DNA from: Dechloromonas hortensis
GTDB lineage: Bacteria > Pseudomonadota > Gammaproteobacteria > Burkholderiales > Rhodocyclaceae
NCBI RefSeq assembly: GCF_009469765.1
Contig: NZ_SSSQ01000003.1
Span: 248,001-312,000 of the forward strand
DNA: 64,000 nt
Direction: 5' to 3'
Part shown: positions 1 through 8,659 of the stretch, in pieces
Layout of the letters: every line of letters begins with the position of its first letter
How positions within the stretch are numbered: position 1 is the stretch's first letter
Notes under the pieces: model-generated
Seen by the model: the letters and a program-made list of their open reading frames with translations, nothing else
Databases searched by the model: none
What the model was told of the DNA's origin: nothing
Program-made: the position numbers and the translations under genes

Positions 1-368
1 GCGGTTAATGTTGAGTAATTTACTATGGTATTAGGTGGTGGCGCATGACCAAGATCAAAATTGTCCGGCCGCCAAATTGAGGAGGCGCGTCGTTGCGCCA
101 GGCGACTCTGGCGGTCAACGTCGAAAAAATGGCAAAAACCGGAAGCGCTGGCCGAATGCGCAAGGCGCGCGTTGCCTACTCGATAGCCGGTAGCAACAAT
201 ACTGGGCTCAACGTATGTTTTTCTGGCCCGGCCAATCGTAGATTGATTGACATCTACGAAGGCTAAGCCCGTGGCATTCACAGGCTGACCCGCCGCTTGT
301 ATTGCTTCAATTTGCCGTTTTGTCTTTGTCTCGCGATTGGATGGGGGAACGAAATGAAATTCGTCCAT
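1..368 (-). CDS. possible partial ORF running off the left edge
   Basis: Translating the minus strand from an ATG at 366-368 gives about 122 codons without a stop up to the window edge. The N-terminus reads MDEFHFVPPSNRETK. I recognise no domain. Codon choice is not biased to G/C at third positions as in the neighbouring genes, and the frame passes through a copy of the interspersed repeat at 112-142, so chance openness is quite possible. Apart from this ORF and the repeat I see nothing in bases 1-548. Confidence 0.2.
   Translation of the reverse strand, partial: MDEFHFVPPSNRETKTKRQIEAIQAAGQPVNATGLAFVDVNQSTIGRARKTYVEPSIVATGYRVGNARLAHSASASGFCHFFDVDRQSRLAQRRASSIWRPDNFDLGHAPPPNTIVNYSTLT
112..142 (+). 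repeat. degenerate copy of the GCGGTCGAC repeat
   Basis: The segment has GCGGTCAAC followed by an A-rich stretch and ATGGCAAAAACCGG. This matches the layout of the better copy at 14836-14878 (GCGGTCGACC, then AAAATGGCAAAAACCGG). Confidence 0.5.
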
Positions 369-548
369 TGCATGACCGTATTTCTGCCCGAGGGCAGGAA
401 GGGCGAGGCATGACTGGCGCCTGACGCGTTTTCACGCCAGGCAGTATTGAGGTGACGCTGGAAGGGGCCGGGCGATGCGCCGATCCTTTCAGTGCTGTCT
501 TTCAGCTTCGATCGTGGAGCAAGGAAGGACCGGGCAAGGGGAGGTGGC

Positions 549-950
549 ATGATGAGCGAGAACCGACCGGTGGCAATACTGCCCCCGCACGATGAGCTGG
601 CCAGGCTGGCCAGTGAGGATCCCGAAGCACTTGAGGCGTTGCGCAGCGAGTTGATCGAGCGCTATATCGCCGGGGCGCCCGAAGGTGTCCAGCTTCGCCT
701 GCGCCAATTGCAGTTCAGGATCGACGGCATCCGCAAGACCTCCAGTTCACCACTGGTGGCCAGCCAGCGCATCCACGCCCTGATGTGGGAATCCTTCGTC
801 CAACTGAAGGAGGAACTGCATCGTATTGGCCTGCTGAACCGGGGCAAGGCCTCTCCGCCAGCAACCGGCCGGGCGTCGCCAAAGCGGAGCGCCGCGGTAA
901 TTTCGCTGACCATTCGGCGATCCGAAACCAGCATGAGCAGCCGCCGCTGA
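549..950 (+). CDS. DUF3135 domain-containing protein
   Basis: Small soluble protein of about 133 residues matching the DUF3135 pattern: LPPHDELARLASEDPEAL near the N-terminus, then APEGVQLRLRQLQFRID. The function of this family is unknown. A GGGGAGG ribosome-binding site at 538-544 precedes two adjacent ATGs (549 and 552), so the frame extending upstream to 492 is not used. The last 30 or so residues are basic and low-complexity. It lies 28 bp upstream of the Lon-like protease on the same strand, so cotranscription is likely. Confidence 0.75.
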   Translation: MMSENRPVAILPPHDELARLASEDPEALEALRSELIERYIAGAPEGVQLRLRQLQFRIDGIRKTSSSPLVASQRIHALMWESFVQLKEELHRIGLLNRGKASPPATGRASPKRSAAVISLTIRRSETSMSSRR

Positions 951-978
951 CGTCACCTCTTCGAGAAAGGGTGTCGCA

Positions 979-3441
979 ATGCCCGCCCGTTTGCTTGAGC
1001 CCCACCAGCTTTATACGGTCAGCACACTGGACGACCTGCCTTTCAGCAATACCTCGGAACTGCCCGATGTCGATCAGAGCTTTGCCCAGCCGCGAGCTGT
1101 CGACGCACTGCGCTTCGGCCTGGCCATGCCGAAGGCAGGCTTCAATCTCTTTGTCCTTGGCGAAAGCGGTAGCCGCCGGCATGCCCTGGTCAGCCACCTG
1201 ATCGAAGAGGTTCGGCAAAAGACGGTGGCGCACGTCGATTACTGCTACGTCAATGATTTTCAGAATCCGCATGCGCCCCGCCTGCTGCAACTGCCGGCTG
1301 GCCGCGGGGCACGCTTGCGCGACGACATGCAGCAGATGACCAGCCGCCTTGGCCCGGCCATCGCGATGGCTTTTGAAAGCGAGGAATACCGGGCCCGGGT
1401 CAATGCGCTGGAAGAGGGCTTCAAGCAGCGTCAGGAGGGGGCCTTGAGCGAACTTGGCGACACAGCCTTGGCGCGTGGTGTGGCGTTGATGCATACCGCG
1501 GCCGGCTTTGCCTTCGCCCCGATCGATCCGGAGAGCAAGGAACCGATCAACAAGGAGGCCTTCGAGCAACTGCCCACGGCACGCCAGCGTGAACTGGTCG
1601 ATATCATCAAGGAATTCCAGGCGCCGCTGGAAAAACTGCTCGCCCACTTTCCCCGCTGGCGGCACGAGTTGCAGGAGGCACTGCGGGAGATCGGGCGGGA
1701 TGCCATTCGCCAGACCATCGGCCATCTGCTGGCGGAGATCAGAACCAGCTATGTCGATTTGCCCGCAGTGCTGGCGTTTCTCGATGCCGTCGGGGCCGAT
1801 ATCGTCGAGTTCGGCGATACGCTGCGCGAAGCCCGCCAGGAAGAGGCGGATCCCGAAACGCTCCATTTCACCGGCAGCATTTCGGTCCAGCGCTACCACG
1901 TCAATTTGCTGGTTGATAACTCGACCACGCAAGGCCAGCCGGTCATTTGCGAAAACCTGCCGACCGTGCCCAACCTGCTCGGCCGGGTCGAACATGTCTC
2001 GCACATGGGGACGCTGCTCGCCAATTTCACGCTGATCCGGGCCGGCGCCTTGCACCGGGCGAATGGCGGCTTTCTTGTTCTCGACGCCGTCAAGCTGCTT
2101 ACCCAGCCTGGCGCCTGGGATGCCCTGAAGCGTGCGCTGCAAAGCGCGCGGATCAGTATCGAGTCGCTCGGTGAAATCTACGGCTTGACCAGCACCGTGC
2201 AACTCCAGCCGGAAGCCATCCCACTCAAGGTCAAGATCGTACTGATCGGCGAGCCGATCATCTATTACCTGCTGGCCGAATTCGACCCCGAGTTTGCCGG
2301 TCTGTTCAAGGTCGCCGCCGACTTTGACGACAGAATTCCCCGCAATACGGAGAACAGCGGCCAGTTTGCCCGCTATCTGGCCACCCTGGCCCGTCGCCAC
2401 CAGCTCAAGGCGCTGGAAAGGGCGGCGGTGACGCGCCTGATCGAACACGCCGCCCGCCTGGCCGAGGATGCCGAGCGGCTCAGCGTACTGACCCGGGAGC
2501 TGATCGAACTGATGCTGGAGGCCGATTTCCTGGCCGGTAGCGCCGAGCTGATCAGCCGGGCGCATATCGAGCAGGCGATGGCTGCCCGAACCCGACGTGC
2601 CGACCGCCTGCGCGAGCGGATCTTCGAGGCAATCCAGCGCGACATCCTGCTCATTGCCACGGCAGGCGAACTGATCGGGCAGGTCAATGGGCTGGCAGCC
2701 ATTGCCCTGGCCGATTTCGTTTTTGCCCACCCGGTGCGTCTTTCCGCCGCCGTGCGGATTGGCGAAGGCGAAATGATCGACATCGAGCGCGAGGTCGAAC
2801 TGGGCGGCCCGATCCATTCCAAGGGCGTGATGATCCTGTCCGGCTTCTTTTCCGCCCGCTTCGGCCGGGGCATGCCCCTCGCGTTCAATGCCAGCCTCGT
2901 CTTCGAACAGACCTATGGCGAGGTGGAGGGCGACAGCGCCTCGCTGGCCGAACTGTGCGCCTTGCTCTCGGCGATCGGCGCCGTGCCGATCCGTCAATGC
3001 TGGGCGGTGACCGGCTCGGTGAATCAATATGGCGCCGTTCAGCCGATTGGTGCGGTCAACGAGAAAATCGAGGGCTTTTTCGATATCTGCGCCGCCCGCG
3101 GCTTGAGCGGCGAGCAGGGCGTCATCATCCCGGCCGCCAACGTTCGCGACCTGATGCTCAAGCCGGCCGTGCTCGAAGCCGTCGCCGCCGGTCGCTTCCG
3201 CGTAGCGGCGGTGGATCATGTCGACCAGGCCATCGAACTGCTCACCGGTCTGCCGGCTGGCGATGCCGACGCCAACGGCGCAGTTCCCGAGGGCAGCATC
3301 AATTACCTGGTGGCGACCCATCTTCTTGAACTGCACTCAATGCAGCAACTAGCGCACGAAGAGAGGAAGCCCAGTGCTAAACACGTCAGCCACCGGAAAA
3401 AGCCGGTACTCAAGCAGCCGCCAAAGAAAACCAGCCAATAA
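979..3441 (+). CDS. Lon-like (LonB-type) AAA family protease
   Basis: 820-residue ATP-dependent protease of the Lon-related AAA_32 group, expected to degrade or remodel cytoplasmic proteins. The N-terminal region carries a phosphate-loop-like segment GESGSRRHA (about residue 63) that lacks the usual GK[ST]. The C-terminal Lon protease domain has the catalytic Ser653 in EGDSAS and Lys696 in AVNEKIEGFF. Their 43-residue spacing matches the E. coli Lon dyad (S679/K722). The tail after residue 790 is basic and probably disordered. Family membership is clear; substrates are unknown. Confidence 0.88.
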   Translation: MPARLLEPHQLYTVSTLDDLPFSNTSELPDVDQSFAQPRAVDALRFGLAMPKAGFNLFVLGESGSRRHALVSHLIEEVRQKTVAHVDYCYVNDFQNPHAPRLLQLPAGRGARLRDDMQQMTSRLGPAIAMAFESEEYRARVNALEEGFKQRQEGALSELGDTALARGVALMHTAAGFAFAPIDPESKEPINKEAFEQLPTARQRELVDIIKEFQAPLEKLLAHFPRWRHELQEALREIGRDAIRQTIGHLLAEIRTSYVDLPAVLAFLDAVGADIVEFGDTLREARQEEADPETLHFTGSISVQRYHVNLLVDNSTTQGQPVICENLPTVPNLLGRVEHVSHMGTLLANFTLIRAGALHRANGGFLVLDAVKLLTQPGAWDALKRALQSARISIESLGEIYGLTSTVQLQPEAIPLKVKIVLIGEPIIYYLLAEFDPEFAGLFKVAADFDDRIPRNTENSGQFARYLATLARRHQLKALERAAVTRLIEHAARLAEDAERLSVLTRELIELMLEADFLAGSAELISRAHIEQAMAARTRRADRLRERIFEAIQRDILLIATAGELIGQVNGLAAIALADFVFAHPVRLSAAVRIGEGEMIDIEREVELGGPIHSKGVMILSGFFSARFGRGMPLAFNASLVFEQTYGEVEGDSASLAELCALLSAIGAVPIRQCWAVTGSVNQYGAVQPIGAVNEKIEGFFDICAARGLSGEQGVIIPAANVRDLMLKPAVLEAVAAGRFRVAAVDHVDQAIELLTGLPAGDADANGAVPEGSINYLVATHLLELHSMQQLAHEERKPSAKHVSHRKKPVLKQPPKKTSQ

Positions 3442-3620
3442 TTATGCTAAATATGTGCGAAATCCAACAAAAATAGGCGAAAGCCGGTAACGGATTACCG
3501 TGCTCCGGGTATTCCAGAACATTGTTACAAAAAAGAAACTTGCCAACTCCTGCATTGCAGTCATCGACTCAGTTTGGTGGGGCCGCACTGCTTAAATCGT
3601 CATTCAATAAGGGAGTTCCC

Positions 3621-3989
3621 ATGATCAAAAAAGCCGGCCCGTTTCTTCCCAGCGCCCAAAGCGCCATGGAGTATGCTCAGCAAATGATGGAATGCACCGC
3701 GCAACTGCTCCAGTCGCAACTGGACATTGCCGAGAAGGTCTACACCAGCACCACCTCAGGCTATCGCGAGATCATCAAGTCCGGCGAACCGGCGGCCATC
3801 ATGAACAAGCTGCCAAAAATCGTTGAAAACACCATTCGCGTTACCTCGGAAGGGGCGACCGGTTACCTGACCAATGGCCTCAACTACCAGAACACCGTGA
3901 TCGACCTGATGAAGAACAAAGTACCCGAGATGAACCGTCACTTCATCAAGGGCATGATGGAAAGCACCCAGATTTCCAGCGCCAGCTAA
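3621..3989 (+). CDS. phasin-like protein
   Basis: About 122 residues, amphipathic and helical, with MEYAQQMMECTAQLLQSQLDIAEK and a region rich in Asn, Met and Lys at the C-terminus. It resembles phasin_2-type proteins that coat polyhydroxyalkanoate granules. The ATG at 3621 is preceded by GGGAGT at 3611-3616, so the open frame reaching back to 3522 is probably not translated. It differs from the second, more typical phasin at 46056-46580. Assignment as a phasin is likely but not certain. Confidence 0.65.
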   Translation: MIKKAGPFLPSAQSAMEYAQQMMECTAQLLQSQLDIAEKVYTSTTSGYREIIKSGEPAAIMNKLPKIVENTIRVTSEGATGYLTNGLNYQNTVIDLMKNKVPEMNRHFIKGMMESTQISSAS

Positions 3990-4120
3990 GGTCGCGATAG
4001 CGGTCGACGCTGACGGCGTATCCGCCGATCAGCGCCGGCCGCTCAGGATCGGCAGCGTTTCCGATCCGATTTGGCAAGCTCCGGCTTGCCGCTCCCACCG
4101 CCAATGCGGTCGAGCCAGGC

Positions 4121-4702
4121 TTATTTCCAGCAAAGAATCCGTGGTTCTTTTCTTGGTGACGGTTTGCCCGCCACATCGGGTACGCCAACAATGATCGGCG
4201 CCAGCACCTGCATGTCGTCCGGGATGCCAAGTTCCGCCTTGATTGGCGGCGTGTTCAGCGTCTTGCTCGCCGAGCCGATGACGCAACTGCCCAGGCTCAT
4301 CGCACAGGCCGCCAGCATCAGGTTTTCCGCTGCCAGCCAGCAATCGGCAACCGCCATCGGGTTCGCGGCCTGGCCGCAGATCAGGATCAAAGTCCCGGCA
4401 TTGTAGAAAATGTTGAAATTGGGGTGGGCAAACAAACTCAGCACCTCGGCATCGCAATCGGCGCGCTGCATCTCGGCCAGGGCGACTGGTTTTGCCCGGT
4501 CCGAGATGCTTTTTAACAACTGGCGGTCTTGAATGACGGCGAAAGCCCAAGGCTCCTGATGCATCGCCGTCGGTGCGCGCACCGCAGCGGCCAGCAACTG
4601 GCGGACAGTTTCCCGCGAGATGCCTTTTCTGCAAAACGCCCGCACCGAACGACGCTGGTTGATTGCCTCAAGCGTATTCAAGGGGGCAAGTAGATGGGCC
4701 AT
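4121..4702 (-). CDS. nitroreductase family protein
   Basis: 193-residue FMN-dependent oxidoreductase of the nitroreductase fold. Family signs are the N-terminal RRSVRAF segment (FMN phosphate contact), APTAMHQEPWAF (residues about 44-55) and the C-terminal ELGIPDDMQVLAPIIVG. Such enzymes reduce nitro groups, quinones or flavins with NAD(P)H; the substrate cannot be told from sequence. No clear Shine-Dalgarno is visible before the ATG. A small ORF on the same strand ends 17 bp upstream. Confidence 0.85.
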   Translation of the reverse strand: MAHLLAPLNTLEAINQRRSVRAFCRKGISRETVRQLLAAAVRAPTAMHQEPWAFAVIQDRQLLKSISDRAKPVALAEMQRADCDAEVLSLFAHPNFNIFYNAGTLILICGQAANPMAVADCWLAAENLMLAACAMSLGSCVIGSASKTLNTPPIKAELGIPDDMQVLAPIIVGVPDVAGKPSPRKEPRILCWK

Positions 4703-4719
4703 CGCCGGCAGTCGGCCAC

Positions 4720-4980
4720 TCAGCCATACGACTGCTGACTTCGCGCCAGGGCCGGATAAAGCTCGGCCAAACGGCGTTGCAGGCGGGCCGTTTCGCTTGC
4801 CAGATGCTGGATTGTCGAATGTCGGCCCGAGATCGCTGCCTCGTCCGCATGTTGTGGCCCGGCGATTTTTTCACCGGTCGACTGAAGGTTTGATGAATGG
4901 GCACGGGCAACCGCTTGCCAGTCAGCATCATGCCCGACCTGTGGAACGTGCATATCTACATGCTTGTGTTGTCTCAGCAC
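4720..4980 (-). CDS. small hypothetical protein
   Basis: Possible 86-residue protein starting with GTG at 4980, preceded by a GAGGA ribosome-binding site (4986-4990 on the complement) at a good distance. The C-terminal half looks helical (ETARLQRRLAELYPALARSQ) and uses codons like its neighbours, whereas the first 25 residues do not. It ends 17 bp before the nitroreductase start, so the two could be cotranscribed. No family recognised. Confidence 0.4.
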   Translation of the reverse strand: MLRQHKHVDMHVPQVGHDADWQAVARAHSSNLQSTGEKIAGPQHADEAAISGRHSTIQHLASETARLQRRLAELYPALARSQQSYG

Positions 4981-5353
4981 AAGATTCCTCGCTTTCTATC
5001 GAATGTCTCCGCGTCGCAGCCAGCCGACGGCAAAACCGTCAAACCGGATGCACCTCGATGCGATATGGAACTGTCTTTGCCTGCTTGTTGGTTGAATATG
5101 TGTCAGGCATCGACCTCTGAAATCTTGACGGACAGTCAGGGGTAAAAAAATACCGGTATTTGATTATTTTCGAGCTGGCAGGCGCTACCGGTTTTCTGCT
5201 GCAGTGATACCGGACAGGCACGCAGACGATCAGTTGCAAGCATCGCCATGAAACGCCGGGAGCCTTGTCCCACCGCGGAGCGTGCGCACCGGTGCATTGC
5301 TGCACATGGCATAATCGATCAACGATAAAGTCATAAAAAAAAAGGGGAGAGTC
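4981..5353. other. intergenic region without a recognised gene
   Basis: About 370 bp between the nitroreductase side and the NERD helicase. Small ORFs present here lack ribosome-binding sites and coding bias. An AT-rich stretch before 5350 precedes the helicase and probably carries its promoter; I could not define the boxes. Confidence 0.5.
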
Positions 5354-7130
5354 GTGGCTTCATTGATTCCGGCCATCGGTACCTGCGTTTCACGCATGAC
5401 CGGCGGTGAACGGCGGCTGGCCCAGCGCCTAGAAAACAAGCTCGAAGACGACTGGCTGCTCTGGTACGACGTACCGCTCGGCCCGCGCAATGTGCATCCC
5501 GACTTCGTTGTCTTCAATCCGCGTCGTGGCCTGCTGGTCCTGGAGGTCAAGGATTGGCGCCTCGACACCATTCAGGAAATCGACCGGCAAAGCGTCAGCC
5601 TGCTGACCGGCAACGGCCTCAAAACGCCAGGTCAACCCGCTCGAACAATCCCGGCAATACGCGCATGAAGTGGTCGATCTCCTCAAGCGCGATCCGCAAC
5701 TGACCATCAACAGCGGCAGGATGCAAGGCACCTTGCTGTTCCCCTGGGGTTACGGCGTCGTGCTGGCCAATATCACCCGCAAGCAGTTCGAGAGCACCAA
5801 CCTCGGAGAAGTGCTCGAAGTCCATCGTGTCATCTGCCAGGATGAAATGACCGAAGCGGTCGATGCCGAAGCGCTCCAGGAGCGCCTCTGGGGCATGCTG
5901 CCTTTTGCACGCAGTGTCCCGCTCTCGTTGCCACAGATCGACCGCATCCGCTGGCACCTCTTCCCGGAAATCCGCATTGCAGCGCCAGCACAAGGCGGCT
6001 TGTTCGAAGAAAGCGAACCCGAGATTCCCGACATCGTCCGCGTCATGGATATTCAGCAGGAGCAACTCGCTCGCAGTCTTGGCGAAGGCCACCGTGTGAT
6101 CCACGGTGTCGCCGGTAGCGGCAAGACGCTGATCCTCGGCTACCGGGCTGAACATCTGGCCAAGGTCTGCGCCCGGCCGATCCTCGTTCTTTGCTACAAC
6201 CGCACCCTGGCCAAACGGCTGGCGCGCAGCATGGCGGCCAAGGGGCTGGCCGACAAGGTCTTGGTGCACAGCTTTCACCAGTGGTGCCGGGCACAACTCG
6301 TCGCCTACAACGCCGGCCTGCCGGAAAATGGCAAAGACAACGATTTTTACGCCTCGGAACTGGTCGACCGCATCATTCGCGCCGTAGACGCCAACATCAT
6401 CCCGGCCGGCCAGTACGACGCCGTGCTGATCGACGAAGGCCACGACTTCCAGCCCGAATGGCTCAAACTCGTTGCCCAGATGGTCAACCCGAGCACCAAC
6501 TCGCTGCTCGTGCTTTACGACGATGCCCAATCGATCTACGGCCGCGACAAGCGCGGCAAGCTCAGCTTCAAGAGCCTTGGCATTCAGGCGCAGGGCCGTA
6601 CCACCATCCTCAAGGTCAATTACCGCAACACGCAGGAAGTGCTCGAACTGGCCAGCGGCATTGCCAGCGAACTACTCAAGCCCAGCGCCTCGGACGAAGA
6701 CGGCGTACCGCTTGTCGCCCCGATCAGCGCCGGCCGCCACGGCCCCAAACCGCTGCTGATCAAGCTGCCGAGTATTCAAGACGAAGCTGACTACATCGCC
6801 AAGCATCTCAAGGAAGCCCATAAAACCGGCACCCCGTGGAGCGATATGGCGGTGATCTACCGCGACTACCCGCGCATCGGCAAACCGGTGCTGGCGACGC
6901 TACGCAAGGCTGGCATCCCGGTCACCTACCAGGACGACATCACCTTCGCCGAAAAAGAGGACACCGTGAAGTTCCTGACCATGCATAGCTGCAAGGGGTT
7001 GGAGTTCCCGCTGGTGGCGATACCGGGGGCGGGTAGGGTGGAAGCGGATGAGGGGCGGAAGGATGAGGAGGCGCGGTTGTTGTATGTGGCGATGACAAGG
7101 GCGACGCGGGAGTTGGTGGTGGTTGGGTGA
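5354..7130 (+). pseudogene. NERD-domain UvrD/Rep-type helicase, split by a +1 frameshift
   Basis: One gene read in two frames. The first part starts at GTG 5354 after AGGGGAGAG and encodes the NERD nuclease-related domain (VHPDFVVFNPRRG, LLVLEVKDW). It runs out of frame and stops at 5668. From about 5625 the next frame continues the same protein (QVNPLEQSRQYAHEVVDLL) into a superfamily 1 helicase: Walker A GVAGSGKT, the DEGHDF box, VNYRNTQEV, and TMHSCKGLEF with LLYVAMTRAT near the C-terminus. Removing one A from the AAAA run at 5621-5624 restores a continuous frame (NGLKRQVNPLEQ). NERD helicases often sit in defence or accessory regions. Either a real inactivating mutation or a sequencing error. 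Confidence 0.82.
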
Positions 7131-7139
7131 GGATGAATT

Positions 7140-7160
7140 GAGCTGTCCCCTTTGCGGGTA
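7140..7160. repeat. REP-like AGCTGTCCCC motif
   Basis: AGCTGTCCCCTTT directly after the helicase stop resembles short motifs repeated in many proteobacterial intergenic regions. Together with the GGGGTCAGACCCC hairpin at 8418-8438 it brackets the low-GC gene between them. Confidence 0.35.
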
Positions 7161-7199
7161 CTTGGTGCCCGCCTGTAAATTCCTAATCGGTTGCTAGAT

Positions 7200-8402
7200 A
7201 TGTACCTAACGCTTTCTTATCCTCAAATCATGCCCCATGTTGAATCTGTAGGGGTGGGACTTTGGCCTGTAAAAATCAAAGGCAAATGGAGCCTAATTGT
7301 TAAGACTTCCAAAGAAGCAATTCTGACCGCAAAGGTTAATAAAGGATTTGATATCTACGTCGCACCGGTTCAGTTTAACGGCTCCACTTCTGTGGCTCTC
7401 GTAACAGCTTTTTATGACAATGATGACGAGCCACTGACCATTAGGACTCCGTTGCTAGCGGATGATGATTTTACTCAAGGGATGTTAAGCCTTTTTGCCA
7501 ATAATAATTTTGGCATTTTCTTTTTCGATGAACATAACCGAGAACTATTAAGTTATCAGGCCTGTGGTGACGTGCATTTTCTACTGGCGAAGCTTAAGGC
7601 AGCTACGCTGCTTAGAGGAGATGCCGTGCACGAGATATTGGACCGTGCAGAGGAGTGGTTTTCGTTACGTACTGCGCAGGATGATTGTGACGCGGTGAGA
7701 ATTAACTTGGATGAATCGCTGCTTCGGGACGATTTTATCATCATGGATTTAGGGATTGAAAAGCATTCATTCCTTGGTTCTAAATCCTTTTCAACGACAT
7801 CTCTTGAGAGAGAGGAGCCCGGCCAATATCAAGAGTTGGATATTGTATTTTTGTTCCAGCGGGTGTTCAAAAACGAGCAGATTTATTTGAACCCGATCAA
7901 GGAATCGGATGGAAAAGAATTTGTAGATATTCTGGTCTCGGGTGATGAAGCGGTTCTACTTATTCAGGCAAAGGATAGCCCGAACGTCGAACGGATATTG
8001 AGAAGCACGGTAAAGCGCAAAAGGTCAAAGTCGGTAGCTCAATTGAAGGAGGCCGCAACTCAACTTAAAGGAGCCGTGACCTTTGCTGAGCGGAACAAGG
8101 TTCTGCGATTCGTGGATGGAGATGTAGTGGTAGAGGTTAAAATTGGTGATCGGCAAGTGATAGGCATAATGATTGTCAAGGAGTTGTTCAATGACACGTT
8201 TAATGAATACGATCAAATTGCCTTTAATGTTGTCAGCGAGTCCAATATTCCAGCATTCTTTTTTGACTATCCAGAGTTGGCGAGAATGACGTTTTGTTGC
8301 AATAGCGAAGATAAGTTTCTGGGGGCGCTTTATCAAATATGGACGGTGGCAATGGAAAAGAATACTTTTCCAAGGCTGAACTATCCGGGAAGGCCAAGCT
8401 AA
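7200..8402 (+). CDS. protein of unknown function with PD-(D/E)XK-like motif
   Basis: About 400 residues with no family I can name. The N-terminal half (residues 1-140) reads as a beta-rich domain. In the second half the pattern EFVDILV followed by EAVLLIQAKDS (about residues 238-260) fits the D...(E/Q)xK core of restriction-endonuclease-like folds. Base composition is clearly lower in G+C than the neighbours and codon use is different, which suggests horizontal acquisition. ATG at 7200 has no visible Shine-Dalgarno, and a TTG at 7191 is an alternative. It follows a NERD helicase and precedes a toxin-antitoxin-type pair, so a defence role is a guess from context. Confidence 0.65.
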   Translation: MYLTLSYPQIMPHVESVGVGLWPVKIKGKWSLIVKTSKEAILTAKVNKGFDIYVAPVQFNGSTSVALVTAFYDNDDEPLTIRTPLLADDDFTQGMLSLFANNNFGIFFFDEHNRELLSYQACGDVHFLLAKLKAATLLRGDAVHEILDRAEEWFSLRTAQDDCDAVRINLDESLLRDDFIIMDLGIEKHSFLGSKSFSTTSLEREEPGQYQELDIVFLFQRVFKNEQIYLNPIKESDGKEFVDILVSGDEAVLLIQAKDSPNVERILRSTVKRKRSKSVAQLKEAATQLKGAVTFAERNKVLRFVDGDVVVEVKIGDRQVIGIMIVKELFNDTFNEYDQIAFNVVSESNIPAFFFDYPELARMTFCCNSEDKFLGALYQIWTVAMEKNTFPRLNYPGRPS

Positions 8403-8417
8403 TCAGCCAAATGGAGC

Positions 8418-8438
8418 AATAGGGGTCAGACCCCTATT
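8418..8438. repeat. REP-like GGGGTCAGACCCC hairpin
   Basis: Perfect 9-bp stem (AATAGGGGT and its complement) around a 3-nt loop, 16 bp after the stop of the low-GC gene. GGGGTCAGACCCC hairpins are recurrent intergenic elements in proteobacteria. It could also serve as a weak terminator (GTTGTTT follows). Confidence 0.55.
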
Positions 8439-8612
8439 GTTGTTTCTGTCGTTTGAGACTTCGCCGTTTTTTCCAGTTGACCGCGGAAGGTTCGGAAAAC
8501 CGGTCTCGGTCGGCTAATCCGCCCCACCATCGTCTGCAAAGGGTTTCCGCATCGAAGAGGCCAGCTTCGTAGTATTGCGGCTTTCCTTTGTCGACACATT
8601 TTACAAATATGA

Positions 8613-8654
8613 TTCTCAATATTGACAATAAGCAATGTTTGCCTAATATGAGAA
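8613..8654 (+). promoter_or_regulatory. sigma-70 promoter inside an inverted repeat (XRE autoregulation site)
   Basis: A perfect -35 TTGACA (8622-8627), a 16-bp spacer and TAATAT (8644-8649) lie just upstream of the XRE gene. The boxes are flanked by an imperfect inverted repeat: TTCTCAATATT (8613-8623) and AATATGAGAA (8645-8654). RNA polymerase and a regulator bound to the repeat would compete, as expected for an autorepressed toxin-antitoxin operon. Transcription would begin close to 8656, leaving almost no leader before the ATG at 8660. Confidence 0.7.
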
Positions 8655-8659
8655 ACACT

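Noticed and set aside
715..3336. 873-aa antisense frame opposite the Lon-like gene
   Set aside because: Shadow frame produced by strong G/C third-position bias; low-complexity residues, no start site and no family. The plus frame has intact catalytic residues.
3442..3620. Sigma-54 promoter before the first phasin-like gene
   Set aside because: The best GG...GC pair is not 10 bp apart, and no TGTC-N10-GACA site is present.
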